Below are positions 1 through 8,378 of a stretch of 33,132 nt of DNA, one piece after another. The position numbers and the translations under genes are program-made. Under the pieces are notes generated by a model. The model searched no databases. It saw only the letters and a program-made list of their open reading frames with translations, and was not told the DNA's origin. Each line of letters opens with the position of its first letter. The stretch's first letter is position 1. The DNA lies in contig CAMZLL010000053.1 in the NCBI GenBank assembly GCA_947311505.1, positions 1 through 33,132 of the forward strand, in the 5' to 3' direction. The stretch is from an uncultured Cryomorphaceae bacterium (GTDB taxonomy: Bacteria > Bacteroidota > Bacteroidia > Flavobacteriales_D > Parvicellaceae).

Positions 1-824
1 AACTCTACTGTTCCTGCTCCATAGTAATTGCAGGCTCTTGCTACATCGCAGGCTGATTTGCCCATAGCTTCTCTTAATACGGGAGTCAAAACGGCTGATG
101 GAGCTTCTTCTATTACTTTTTGATGTCTTCTTTGGATGGAGCAATCTCGTTCAAACAAGGATACTACATTTCCATGCATATCAGCAAGAACCTGTATCTC
201 TATGTGTCTAGGTGAGCCTACATAGCGTTCTATAAAAACAGAGCCATCTCCAAATGAACTCACCGCTTCATTTACCGCCATATTCATTTGTTCTACAAAG
301 TCTTCAGGGCTATCTACTATACGCATTCCTTTTCCTCCACCACCCGCAGCGGCTTTTATTAAGATAGGATAGCCTATTTCTTTTGATTTCTCTAATGCTT
401 TTGGAATGTCTGTTATTGCTTCATCTACACCCGGAACCATTGGTATGTTGTATCCTTTTACAGCGGCTTTGGCTGCTAGCTTATTACCCATTACTCGCAT
501 AGATTCTGGGGAAGGTCCTATAAATTTTATTCCAGCATCGGTTACGCTTTGTGTAAATTCTGCATTTTCACTAAGAAAACCATAACCAGGATGAATGCCA
601 TCGACATTTAATTCTTTACAAATTTGAATGATTTTATCTCCTAAAAGATAACTTTCTGCACTTGGAGGAGGTCCTACACAAACAGATTCATCTGCATATT
701 TTACAAAAGGAGCATCTGCATCTGCTTCGGAATAGATCGCTACGGATTTAATTCCCAATTTCTTACATGTACGCATCACTCGTAATGCTATCTCTCCTCT
801 ATTTGCTATAAGTATTTTTTTCAT
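1..824 (-). CDS. Biotin carboxylase subunit of an acyl-CoA carboxylase (partial, 3' end outside window)
   Basis: This ORF is absent from the supplied track because it runs off the window edge. I translated it from the ATG at 824, and about 274 codons are present. The product begins MKKILIANRGEIALRVMRT, the standard start of biotin carboxylases, and contains GIHPGYGFLSENAEF and the glycine-rich ATP-grasp loop AAAGGGGKGMRIV near residue 160. The family carboxylates biotin with ATP and bicarbonate, and the carboxyl group then passes to an acyl-CoA through a carboxyltransferase. The PPPSAESYL segment resembles subunits of propionyl/methylcrotonyl-type enzymes more than E. coli AccC, which is inference. 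The remainder (ATP-grasp C-lobe and any biotinyl domain) lies outside. A matching beta subunit sits at the other end of this window rather than next door. Confidence 0.93.
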   Translation of the reverse strand, partial: MKKILIANRGEIALRVMRTCKKLGIKSVAIYSEADADAPFVKYADESVCVGPPPSAESYLLGDKIIQICKELNVDGIHPGYGFLSENAEFTQSVTDAGIKFIGPSPESMRVMGNKLAAKAAVKGYNIPMVPGVDEAITDIPKALEKSKEIGYPILIKAAAGGGGKGMRIVDSPEDFVEQMNMAVNEAVSSFGDGSVFIERYVGSPRHIEIQVLADMHGNVVSLFERDCSIQRRHQKVIEEAPSAVLTPVLREAMGKSACDVARACNYYGAGTVE

Positions 825-918
825 TTCTCAAGTTTTGTAAAACAGTTTGCTAAGGTAAGCATTTGCGAAAAATAAAAGGATTTGATTTTGAAAATAATAA
901 CAATCTATTTTCAAAGAT

Positions 919-1146
919 TTAACTTTTTAAATGCTCAGAATAGGTAGCCTTATCAATTATCTCCCATGTTCCATCTCTACATTCTATCATATCTTGTATG
1001 CGCAACATCTCGGGAAATTGAGTGGCATTTATTGTTACCACAAATTTTTTAATGCCTACAAAAGAGATTTCTTCAAACTGGTTTTTAGATAGAATTTTGA
1101 AAAAAGTATTTTTACCTACGTATTTACGATATTGAGGAAACCTCAT
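919..1146 (-). CDS. Small conserved protein of unknown function (75 aa)
   Basis: This is a 75-residue soluble protein with no signal peptide or membrane segment. It starts MRFPQYRKYVGKNTFFKIL and continues with alternating hydrophobic residues that suggest a small beta-rich fold, including a WEII segment near the C-terminus. The pattern (M-[KR]-FPQYRKY, FKI, FEEI, WE.I) resembles short hypothetical proteins I associate with Flavobacteriia, but no function is known to me. Its ATG shares one base with the TAA of the GH18 gene (TAATG), so it is probably co-transcribed and translationally coupled to that gene. Overlap and family resemblance both support it as a real gene. Confidence 0.72.
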   Translation of the reverse strand: MRFPQYRKYVGKNTFFKILSKNQFEEISFVGIKKFVVTINATQFPEMLRIQDMIECRDGTWEIIDKATYSEHLKS

Positions 1147-4100
1147 TATTTTAAGAGATTAAACACCCTGGAATGTAGGCCAGTTTCTATTCGTAATTGA
1201 TACACGCCTTTACTTATTTGTTCAAGATGCTTTATTTCTACTATGTTAGTAGGAGCAAATGATTGTGTGTAAATCAATCTCCCTGACATATCAAACAATT
1301 CAACTTGGATTGTATTTGAAGTAGTATTAATCCCTTTTATAATAATACTATTTGTAAATGGATTTGGATAAGCTATAGTGTTTTCAAAAGTTCTTTCGGA
1401 TACCCCAATAACATCTTCTACCGTTATGGTAAAATACGTAGTATCATTTCCACATCCATTCTTCATTGCCACAAGCATTACGGTGTATGTTCCTATGGAT
1501 ACGTACTCGTTCCAAGGGTTTTGATCGGTAGAGGTATTTCCATTCCCAAAATCCCAATAATAAGATGTTGCATTTGTACTGTTGTTGGTAAATGAAACTA
1601 TTGCGTTGGGGAGGTTCACTGTGGTATAATCAGGTGAGGCAATCGCAGTAGGTCCATCTAATACGGTTATTGTTATGTTTTGAGTGTCTGTATCTGTTCC
1701 GCCTGGTCCTGTGGCTATAAGTGTTATCGTGTACGTACCAGAAGTTGTTAATGTCAAAAATGGGTTTTGTGCGGAAGTACTAGAAAGCGAACCTCCGTTT
1801 GTAGTCCAGTTAAAACTAGTTGCATTTGTAGAGTTGTTAACCAATTGTATCGATCCACCTTCACAAACTGTAGTTGTAGGTAAACTAAATCCTGCTACTG
1901 GTGTTCCAGATGGAGCGGTAAGTAGTTGACCGTTGCTAGTAGTTGCTGCACTTGTTAATCCTGCGCCATTTGTAGTGCGTACACTTACGTAGTAGGTAGT
2001 ATTATAAGCTAATGAAAGACCTGTTTTGGTAACTGTATTACTTGTTCCATTTGATGTCCAATTGACAGTGTTTGTTGCACCTGCACTTGTGCCTATTGCA
2101 TATTCATATAGAGCAATGCCACTGTGAGTGTCTGTTGCAGTATTCCAATTAGCAGATATTTGCGTGTTGTTATTAAAAACAGAAATATCACTAGCTATAC
2201 CATCGTTGATATTGACGTTTGAGGGATTTGTCCAATCAATATTTATAAGGTTTTGTTGTAATGTTGACCAATTATTGGCATTGTCTATTACCAAACTTTT
2301 TATAGAACCGCTTGGAGAACTTGGAGAAACATTTTGATAACGAATAGCACCAGCTATAGCACCAACAGTGATCAATTCGTTAGTTGTTCTACCTTTGAAA
2401 ACTTCAAAATCATCATAAAATGCATTACAATTTCCTGTTCTCAATGATATGGCATTGCCTGTGGTTAGTGGATTGGGATCTGTCCATTCTGAAACTAAAA
2501 TATCATCCACATACGCTTGAATCAATCCTGAGATTGGATTATACAAAACTTTAAAATCATAATTGGTATTGGCATTAAGCGTTACGTTATCATTTGATTG
2601 TATGGTGATCGAATTGCCCAAAGCATTATAAATTTGACACTTATTATTATCTATTCTAAAATAGACCATATAGGAGTTGCCTCTTTGCGTTTGAGTGGCA
2701 TCGTCACAGAAGAAGTGTATGCCAGCTCTTCGGTTTGCGCCCGTACCATCTATTTTTCCTGTCCAATGATATAAATAAGTTTGCGAATTATTTTGTGTCA
2801 ACGAAGCATAAATGTTTGAGTTAGTATTAGCTTCATCTGTTTGGTTCATTTGTCCGCTTGTAATTGACCATGTGCCGCTATTATTTGTCCATTTAGTATT
2901 GATTACGCCTGAGTTAAATTCATCATAAAAGAATCCAAGACTCGCATTGGCATCCCATTCTGTTCCAGTGTTGTCACTAACTAAATAGAACTTTTCTTGT
3001 ACAATATTGTTGTCATTGTCGGAAAAAGAGGCTGTGAAATTAGACGTTTCCCATGTGTTTGGTGTAGATACTGTCGTAGTGGGGGGAGTAACATCGGTAT
3101 TGGTGTTGCAGGTATAATTAGCTATAAAACCTGGCGCAACAGTAGCTGCATCTGATGTCCATCTAAATGTAACCGATCCTGTAGAAGAGGTGAATGTTCC
3201 TGGAGAAACAGTTCCTGTAAAGGGTGAGCCTGCTATTTGTGGAGCGTTTACGTCTGCGCCATCATAGATGTATAAAAAGTCGTAAGAGTTTTCTACATCA
3301 AATTGCGTAAAGTTAAAGGTTAAAGAGGTTGCACTTGGTGGCGCTATCGTCCATGTGTAATTCTCGTTATTATAATAGTCTTTTGTTGGTCCTCCAAAAT
3401 CATGAATTTGACTGGCGCAAGAATCTGTTTGACAATCGGTCATATAATCTTCAATTGCATTCCATAAATCCAAGTAACCATCGTCATAACCCAATGCCCA
3501 TATTCCCATGCCTGCCAAACCTGCTCGATTTACAAATTCTAATCTTTTACGATATCCGTCTTCGGATATAACAAATGCTTGTCGGTTGTTTCCATTATTA
3601 TAAGCATATATGTCTGTGTACGAATCTGCATCATAACTATGATAAGCTGATGTGAAATATCCGTTTGAATTATTTTTGATGTCTTTGTATTTTCGTGCAA
3701 CTCCCGTAGAGGTGGTTGTAGAAGGAACGGACAAATTTTGTGTTCTCCAATCATAACCATAATAAGGTATGCCTAAAACCAATTTTTCGATTGGGCAACC
3801 TGCATTTAAATAAAATGATGTCGATTTTGAAAGTGTGTAGTTGTAGGTGTTTCCAAAATGATAAAGAGGGGCGCAAGGACCTGCTGTACTGCTACTTTTG
3901 TAATAATAGTCATATCCCATTATTATAAAATGATCTACGTGAGCGTTCATTATAGAAAAGTCAAAAAGGTTGCTCCAATCTACTGCATAGAGTGCCATAC
4001 TAATTTCTGCTCCAGATATGGCAGCTTTCATTTGAGTAGAAAGATCCACCATGAAATTAGCAAAATTGGTACTTTGACTACTAGGCACTCCTTCAAAATC

Positions 4101-4604
4101 AATATTGACACCATGTGCCCCCCTTGATGAAACCAGGTTGATTAAATTGGTTATCAAGGTTTGTTTTGATGTGCTACTACCAAAAAAAGTGCTATGACCA
4201 GAAAACATTGATACGCATAATGTTACCTTAGTGTTTCCGCTTGCTAAAGCTGTTGTAACAGCTGCATCTGTTGCCCAATTATGAGTGGTAACGGCATTAC
4301 CTGTACTTGAATTTACTTCATAACTAAAGTACGAAAAATGCGATAATAAGTCAAAATCATAATTGGCTTCTGCTCCTAACATCCAATAGGGATGCCAACC
4401 GTACACAACTTTGTTGAGATTGCAGTTAGATTTTTCTCTAGGTGGCATCGCTGCAACCGAGTTGGGATTGTTTATAAAATAATCGAGATCTCCGTTAGTG
4501 AGGGTGTTGTAATAATTAGTTTCTGATTCACGAATACTTTGCGAAGTTGCAAATATAGGAATTGTCAGAAGCAATGCCATTTTTAAAATCGATTGTAAGC
4601 GCAT
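1146..4604 (-). CDS. Secreted multidomain GH18 glycosidase with CUB, FN3, PKD and T9SS sorting domains
   Basis: The track ORF begins at 4631, but residue 10 (ATG at 4604) starts a clean signal peptide (MRLQSILKMALLLTIPIFA), giving 1152 aa. In track numbering: GH18 barrel about 75-395, CUB about 403-508, Ig-like half 513-567, LamG-like domain 568-747, second Ig-like half 750-800, FN3 805-905, two PKD-like domains 910-1072 (YYWDFGNGNTS), and a T9SS type A sorting domain (YPNPF...) 1078-1161. The catalytic strand reads HGVNIDFEG. This keeps the essential Glu (E180) and the preceding Asp, as in YaaH/SpoVK-like GH18 enzymes, which act on peptidoglycan or chitin-like N-acetylglucosamine polymers. 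Substrate is therefore inferred, not fixed. T9SS should export it to the surface or medium. The tail is paralogous to that of the upstream amidase gene. Confidence 0.92.
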   Translation of the reverse strand: MRLQSILKMALLLTIPIFATSQSIRESETNYYNTLTNGDLDYFINNPNSVAAMPPREKSNCNLNKVVYGWHPYWMLGAEANYDFDLLSHFSYFSYEVNSSTGNAVTTHNWATDAAVTTALASGNTKVTLCVSMFSGHSTFFGSSTSKQTLITNLINLVSSRGAHGVNIDFEGVPSSQSTNFANFMVDLSTQMKAAISGAEISMALYAVDWSNLFDFSIMNAHVDHFIIMGYDYYYKSSSTAGPCAPLYHFGNTYNYTLSKSTSFYLNAGCPIEKLVLGIPYYGYDWRTQNLSVPSTTTSTGVARKYKDIKNNSNGYFTSAYHSYDADSYTDIYAYNNGNNRQAFVISEDGYRKRLEFVNRAGLAGMGIWALGYDDGYLDLWNAIEDYMTDCQTDSCASQIHDFGGPTKDYYNNENYTWTIAPPSATSLTFNFTQFDVENSYDFLYIYDGADVNAPQIAGSPFTGTVSPGTFTSSTGSVTFRWTSDAATVAPGFIANYTCNTNTDVTPPTTTVSTPNTWETSNFTASFSDNDNNIVQEKFYLVSDNTGTEWDANASLGFFYDEFNSGVINTKWTNNSGTWSITSGQMNQTDEANTNSNIYASLTQNNSQTYLYHWTGKIDGTGANRRAGIHFFCDDATQTQRGNSYMVYFRIDNNKCQIYNALGNSITIQSNDNVTLNANTNYDFKVLYNPISGLIQAYVDDILVSEWTDPNPLTTGNAISLRTGNCNAFYDDFEVFKGRTTNELITVGAIAGAIRYQNVSPSSPSGSIKSLVIDNANNWSTLQQNLINIDWTNPSNVNINDGIASDISVFNNNTQISANWNTATDTHSGIALYEYAIGTSAGATNTVNWTSNGTSNTVTKTGLSLAYNTTYYVSVRTTNGAGLTSAATTSNGQLLTAPSGTPVAGFSLPTTTVCEGGSIQLVNNSTNATSFNWTTNGGSLSSTSAQNPFLTLTTSGTYTITLIATGPGGTDTDTQNITITVLDGPTAIASPDYTTVNLPNAIVSFTNNSTNATSYYWDFGNGNTSTDQNPWNEYVSIGTYTVMLVAMKNGCGNDTTYFTITVEDVIGVSERTFENTIAYPNPFTNSIIIKGINTTSNTIQVELFDMSGRLIYTQSFAPTNIVEIKHLEQISKGVYQLRIETGLHSRVFNLLK

Positions 4605-4620
4605 AATTATTAGTTTAAAT

Positions 4621-4657
4621 AAAAAAAACACCCTTAGAATTGTCTAAAGATGTTTTT
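4621..4657 (-). terminator. Hairpin plus T8 terminator after the amidase gene, inside the leader of the GH18 gene
   Basis: On the minus strand the outer arms AAAAACA and TGTTTTT enclose a 3x3 internal loop and an inner TTAGA/TCTAA stem with a 4-nt loop. A run of eight T follows on the transcript. It lies 14 nt after the amidase stop and ends only about 17 nt before the GH18 ATG, so it probably attenuates read-through rather than fully separating the two genes. Confidence 0.6.
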
Positions 4658-4670
4658 ATTTGAATTCATT

Positions 4671-7600
4671 TTATTTTTGATTGACTACAAACCTTTTGTT
4701 TACAATACCAGAATTGGACGCAATCTGTAGGTTGTATATACCATTTGATAGTTGGTAATTGTCAACCTTAATTGGAATGTTGTTTTTACCTATTGAGAGG
4801 GTTTTGTTGAATACATTTCCTATTAATTTTCCGTTGATATCAAATATGTTAATTTCAATTTCTAAATTATCATTGGTCCATAGTATAAGGTTGAATTGAC
4901 CTTGATTTGGATTCGGAATAATGTTTACTGTTGACAATCCTTCAATTTCAGATATACTGTTGGTGTTTACCACATCTATTGTAATATAGGTGGTGTCATT
5001 CGGGCAAGAACCGTTAATTGCTACAAGCATTACTGTATATGTTCCTACCGTAGTATAAACATTCCAAGGGTTGTTATCTGTTGAGGTATTACCATCACCA
5101 AAATCCCAATAATATCCATTTGCATTGGTAGAGGTGTTGGTAAAGGTTACCGTAGAATTAATTTGAACAGAAGATGCATTAGGTGTTGCCATTGCATTAG
5201 GTGGAATATTTACGATTACATTTATTGTTTGTTGCGTAGTATTTGATCCGCCTGGACCAGTTGCTGTTAAAGATATGGTGTACGCTCCTGATGTGGTAAA
5301 GAAGATGTTTGGGCTAACAGCTGTTGCTGATGATAGTGTGCCGCCCGTAGTTGTCCAGCTGTACGATGTTGCATTGGTGCTACTGTTGGTTAATTGAATC
5401 TGTTCTCCTGCACAAATTGTAGTATTATATACGCTGAAATTAGCTACTGGCGTTCCTGTAGGGTTGTCGATAGTGACACCATCAGAAGTTACCTCTGTAT
5501 TAATCAATCCAGCACCATTTTCTGATTTTACAGAGACATAATAAGTTGTACCAAAGTTAAGATTTAATCCAGTATGATTAAACGAAGTATTGAACCAATT
5601 ATCTGTCCAGTTTACGGTGTTTGTTCCACCAGGAGTAGTTCCAATAGTGTACCAATATCTTGCGATGTCTGAATTCGCATCGGTGCTCGCTGTCCAGTTA
5701 GCAGATAGTTGCGTATTATTAGATTGGTTATCAATATCAGCTCCTGTTCCATCATTTAATCCTAAAACCTGAGAAGGAATTGTCCAGTCAATATTTACGT
5801 CTTGTGCGTTTATCATCGATACATTTTTTGCAACATCTATTGTTATTGATTTTACTTTTGCTGCGGGAGTAGAGGAGTTTGCGTTTTGATATCTAGCATC
5901 AGAACTTGCATTACCAACCGTTACCAATTCACTTGTGGATCGGTTGTGATATACTTTTAAATTGTTGATTTTATAATTACAATTTCCACTTCTCATAGAT
6001 ATTGCATTTCCAGTTGTGAAGGGAGAAGTATCTGTCCAAGTAGCGGCAATACTGTTGTCAATCCATACATCAAGGTCTCCACTTGTTTTATCAAATGCTA
6101 TTTTTACGTCATACCATTGATTGTCATTTAAAGTAAAAGGTTGATCCAGTTCAAGACTGATGGTATTGTTTGTTACTTTATAGATTTGAATCTTGTTGTT
6201 ATCGGTTCTGAAATACACAAAATAGGAGTTGCCTCTGTTGGTCTGGGTAGCATCATCACACATAAAGTGAATACCAGCTCTTTTATTGGTGCCTGTACCA
6301 GAGATACTCATAGCGTAATGATATAGCCATTGATTGTAAGATGCTTGGTTTAACGGTGTATGAATATTCGAGTTTCCTTCGGCTTCATCAGATTGAACCA
6401 AAAATCCACTTGCTACAGTCCAAGTACCAGTAGCACTAGTCCAACTTGTGTGAAGACCATTGTCAAAGTTATCTGAGAAAAATCCATTCGCATCATTGGC
6501 TCTCCAATCTGTTCCATCAAAATCTATTACTTGATAGAACGCTTGATTTAACCCAGATCCACCTGTATTATCTGCATCTATAAATGAAGCGTTGAAGTCA
6601 GTCGATTTCCATGTTCCTCCGGATATGTTTACTATAGTTGTAGGAGGGGTTACGTCTGAAGATCCACCTCCAGTAGAGTTAGAGTTCCAAGTCATTTTCC
6701 AACCAGGATTAGTTGTAGCGCAATCAGATCTAAATTCGATAAGGATGCTTCCTCCCGTAGCAGAAAGTGTTCCGGGGTTTGTTGTTCCAGTGTATTTGCC
6801 GATTAAAGGACTAGAAGGTGTTGCACCATCATAAATAAACATGAAATCCCAATTGTTTTCTAAATCAAATTCGGAAAAAGTAACGGTTACATTTGTTGCT
6901 CCCGTTGGCTGAATTAAAAAGAATGTTCTTTCGTCATCAGAATAATTACCTGTTGCTCCTCCAGTATCATAGTATGTTCCAGAAGCAGCTGTAGTAGGAG
7001 TAGTTGCAGGAAATGGATTGATTAGCTTGTAGTATCTTTCCCAATCCCAATTAATACCTGGGTCGGTGTGAGATTGGCTAGGAAAATGTTGGTGTCCTTT
7101 TATTCTCGTACAAGCTCCTAAAGTATTTAAGCCTGATGTAGCAGTCCCAAAAAAGGTACGTGTAGGTAGTATTCCATAACCGCTTTGAGAGACATCTCTC
7201 GAAATACCAGCAGAAGCAATGTATAGTGCTGTAGAGTATGAAGCCGGATTACTTACATAACCGTCATGTTCAATACCAATAGTGTAAGGGTTTGCAGATC
7301 CTACATGCCACGCTTTTTGATACTCTCTAACCATTTGGGTTACCTGCCCATCTGATGTTCTTACCACATAATGATAAGATACATTTGAACTACAGTTTTG
7401 ACTCCAAGAAATTGCTCCGGCATACGTTCCCTGTATGGTGTGAACCGTTACCGCAGAAACGGCTGTTCCTGATCTACTTGAAAAATTACAAGAAGGGGCT
7501 GCATTCCATATTGCAGGGCCGTAATCTGTAGATTTAGCTTGCAAAGGGGCGTAATTTTGTCCCGCTTTATTTTGAATGTTTCCCTGGTTTAAGGTGATTT

Positions 7601-8213
7601 GAGTCGAGCTGAGTACTTTGTAGTTGCTTACACCAAACACCTGCTCCAAATCCATATTGTAATATGGGAATCCGTAGTATTGTTGGTTTGAACTCATACT
7701 CATAAAATAGAGTATGTTGTATATATGACTGTTGAGTGCAAAATTATTCACTGGGTTTTTGTCGATCGGAATTTCCGATAACGCTTCAAAAACTGCAATA
7801 TGATCTTTTGGATTGGGTGATGTTATACCAAATTGAGTTAGTAAATTAGAATAAGCAGCCGCAAATGCTAATATATTTTTCTGTGGATTTGATTTTATGT
7901 CGGCTATGGAGTAGCCACTTAATTTGGATATCGTAACGAGGTTTGACCTGAAATATCCCTCTCCATTTTCTGTCAATCCCATTACTCCAAAAGCTCTAGG
8001 TAAACCTGTGCAACTTGGCATTTCATTTTCTGTAATATGACTGAAAAGAGTTGTGGTATATGACCAGCCTTCTAATACGCCCCTCGGTACTTCTGGATAC
8101 AATTGATAGGCAGAGTTCATCTCCTGCTGATAGGTGTTGAAAATGTTTTGACTCGAAATAGATATTAATATCGAGCTAAAGAGTAGAGTAAGCGTGAGTA
8201 ATGTTTTCTTCAT
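4671..8213 (-). CDS. Secreted N-acetylmuramoyl-L-alanine amidase (Amidase_2) with lysozyme-like N-domain and T9SS tail
   Basis: The 1180-aa product has a signal peptide (residues 1-21). Residues about 30-200 resemble a lysozyme/transglycosylase fold. An Amidase_2 domain spans about 250-400: H258 (HTIQG), E315 (GIEHDG), H374 (KGHQHFP) and D384 (HTDPG) match the zinc and catalytic positions of the AmpD/PGRP family, which cleaves the bond between MurNAc and L-Ala in peptidoglycan. After it come CUB (about 412-512), a split Ig-like region around a LamG-like domain, FN3, two PKD-like domains, and a T9SS type A sorting domain (IIPNPNQGQFNL...). The C-terminal two-thirds is homologous to the next gene downstream. 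The N-domain lacks the expected Glu at its SYxES-like site (here SYTTT). Likely roles are digestion of foreign cell walls or wall turnover outside the cell, which is inference. Confidence 0.93.
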   Translation of the reverse strand: MKKTLLTLTLLFSSILISISSQNIFNTYQQEMNSAYQLYPEVPRGVLEGWSYTTTLFSHITENEMPSCTGLPRAFGVMGLTENGEGYFRSNLVTISKLSGYSIADIKSNPQKNILAFAAAYSNLLTQFGITSPNPKDHIAVFEALSEIPIDKNPVNNFALNSHIYNILYFMSMSSNQQYYGFPYYNMDLEQVFGVSNYKVLSSTQITLNQGNIQNKAGQNYAPLQAKSTDYGPAIWNAAPSCNFSSRSGTAVSAVTVHTIQGTYAGAISWSQNCSSNVSYHYVVRTSDGQVTQMVREYQKAWHVGSANPYTIGIEHDGYVSNPASYSTALYIASAGISRDVSQSGYGILPTRTFFGTATSGLNTLGACTRIKGHQHFPSQSHTDPGINWDWERYYKLINPFPATTPTTAASGTYYDTGGATGNYSDDERTFFLIQPTGATNVTVTFSEFDLENNWDFMFIYDGATPSSPLIGKYTGTTNPGTLSATGGSILIEFRSDCATTNPGWKMTWNSNSTGGGSSDVTPPTTIVNISGGTWKSTDFNASFIDADNTGGSGLNQAFYQVIDFDGTDWRANDANGFFSDNFDNGLHTSWTSATGTWTVASGFLVQSDEAEGNSNIHTPLNQASYNQWLYHYAMSISGTGTNKRAGIHFMCDDATQTNRGNSYFVYFRTDNNKIQIYKVTNNTISLELDQPFTLNDNQWYDVKIAFDKTSGDLDVWIDNSIAATWTDTSPFTTGNAISMRSGNCNYKINNLKVYHNRSTSELVTVGNASSDARYQNANSSTPAAKVKSITIDVAKNVSMINAQDVNIDWTIPSQVLGLNDGTGADIDNQSNNTQLSANWTASTDANSDIARYWYTIGTTPGGTNTVNWTDNWFNTSFNHTGLNLNFGTTYYVSVKSENGAGLINTEVTSDGVTIDNPTGTPVANFSVYNTTICAGEQIQLTNSSTNATSYSWTTTGGTLSSATAVSPNIFFTTSGAYTISLTATGPGGSNTTQQTINVIVNIPPNAMATPNASSVQINSTVTFTNTSTNANGYYWDFGDGNTSTDNNPWNVYTTVGTYTVMLVAINGSCPNDTTYITIDVVNTNSISEIEGLSTVNIIPNPNQGQFNLILWTNDNLEIEINIFDINGKLIGNVFNKTLSIGKNNIPIKVDNYQLSNGIYNLQIASNSGIVNKRFVVNQK

Positions 8214-8272
8214 TTGAATTTCAGTTTATAGGTTTAAGTGTTAAGTTTACTTAAATCCCATGTTTAGTTGCC

Positions 8273-8280
8273 CAAATGTA
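8273..8280 (-). promoter_or_regulatory. Bacteroidota -7 element (TACATTTG) upstream of the amidase gene
   Basis: TACATTTG on the minus strand is a perfect TAnnTTTG match, 59 nt upstream of the amidase ATG. No clear TTG -33 element was found at the usual distance, so the assignment rests on the -7 box alone. The rest of the 8214-8378 gap holds nothing else I can name. Confidence 0.5.
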
Positions 8281-8378
8281 ACGATTTTATTCTTTAGTGA
8301 AAAATATTTTTTTCAACTGATACTTATTCTTGAAGTGGTTGTCTTAAAAAATGAATAGTTAAACAGATTAATGAGGTG

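Noticed and set aside
1684-2337. Plus-strand ORFs opposite the GH18 protein
   Set aside because: Antisense shadows of the low-complexity Thr/Ser/Asn-rich FN3 and PKD regions.
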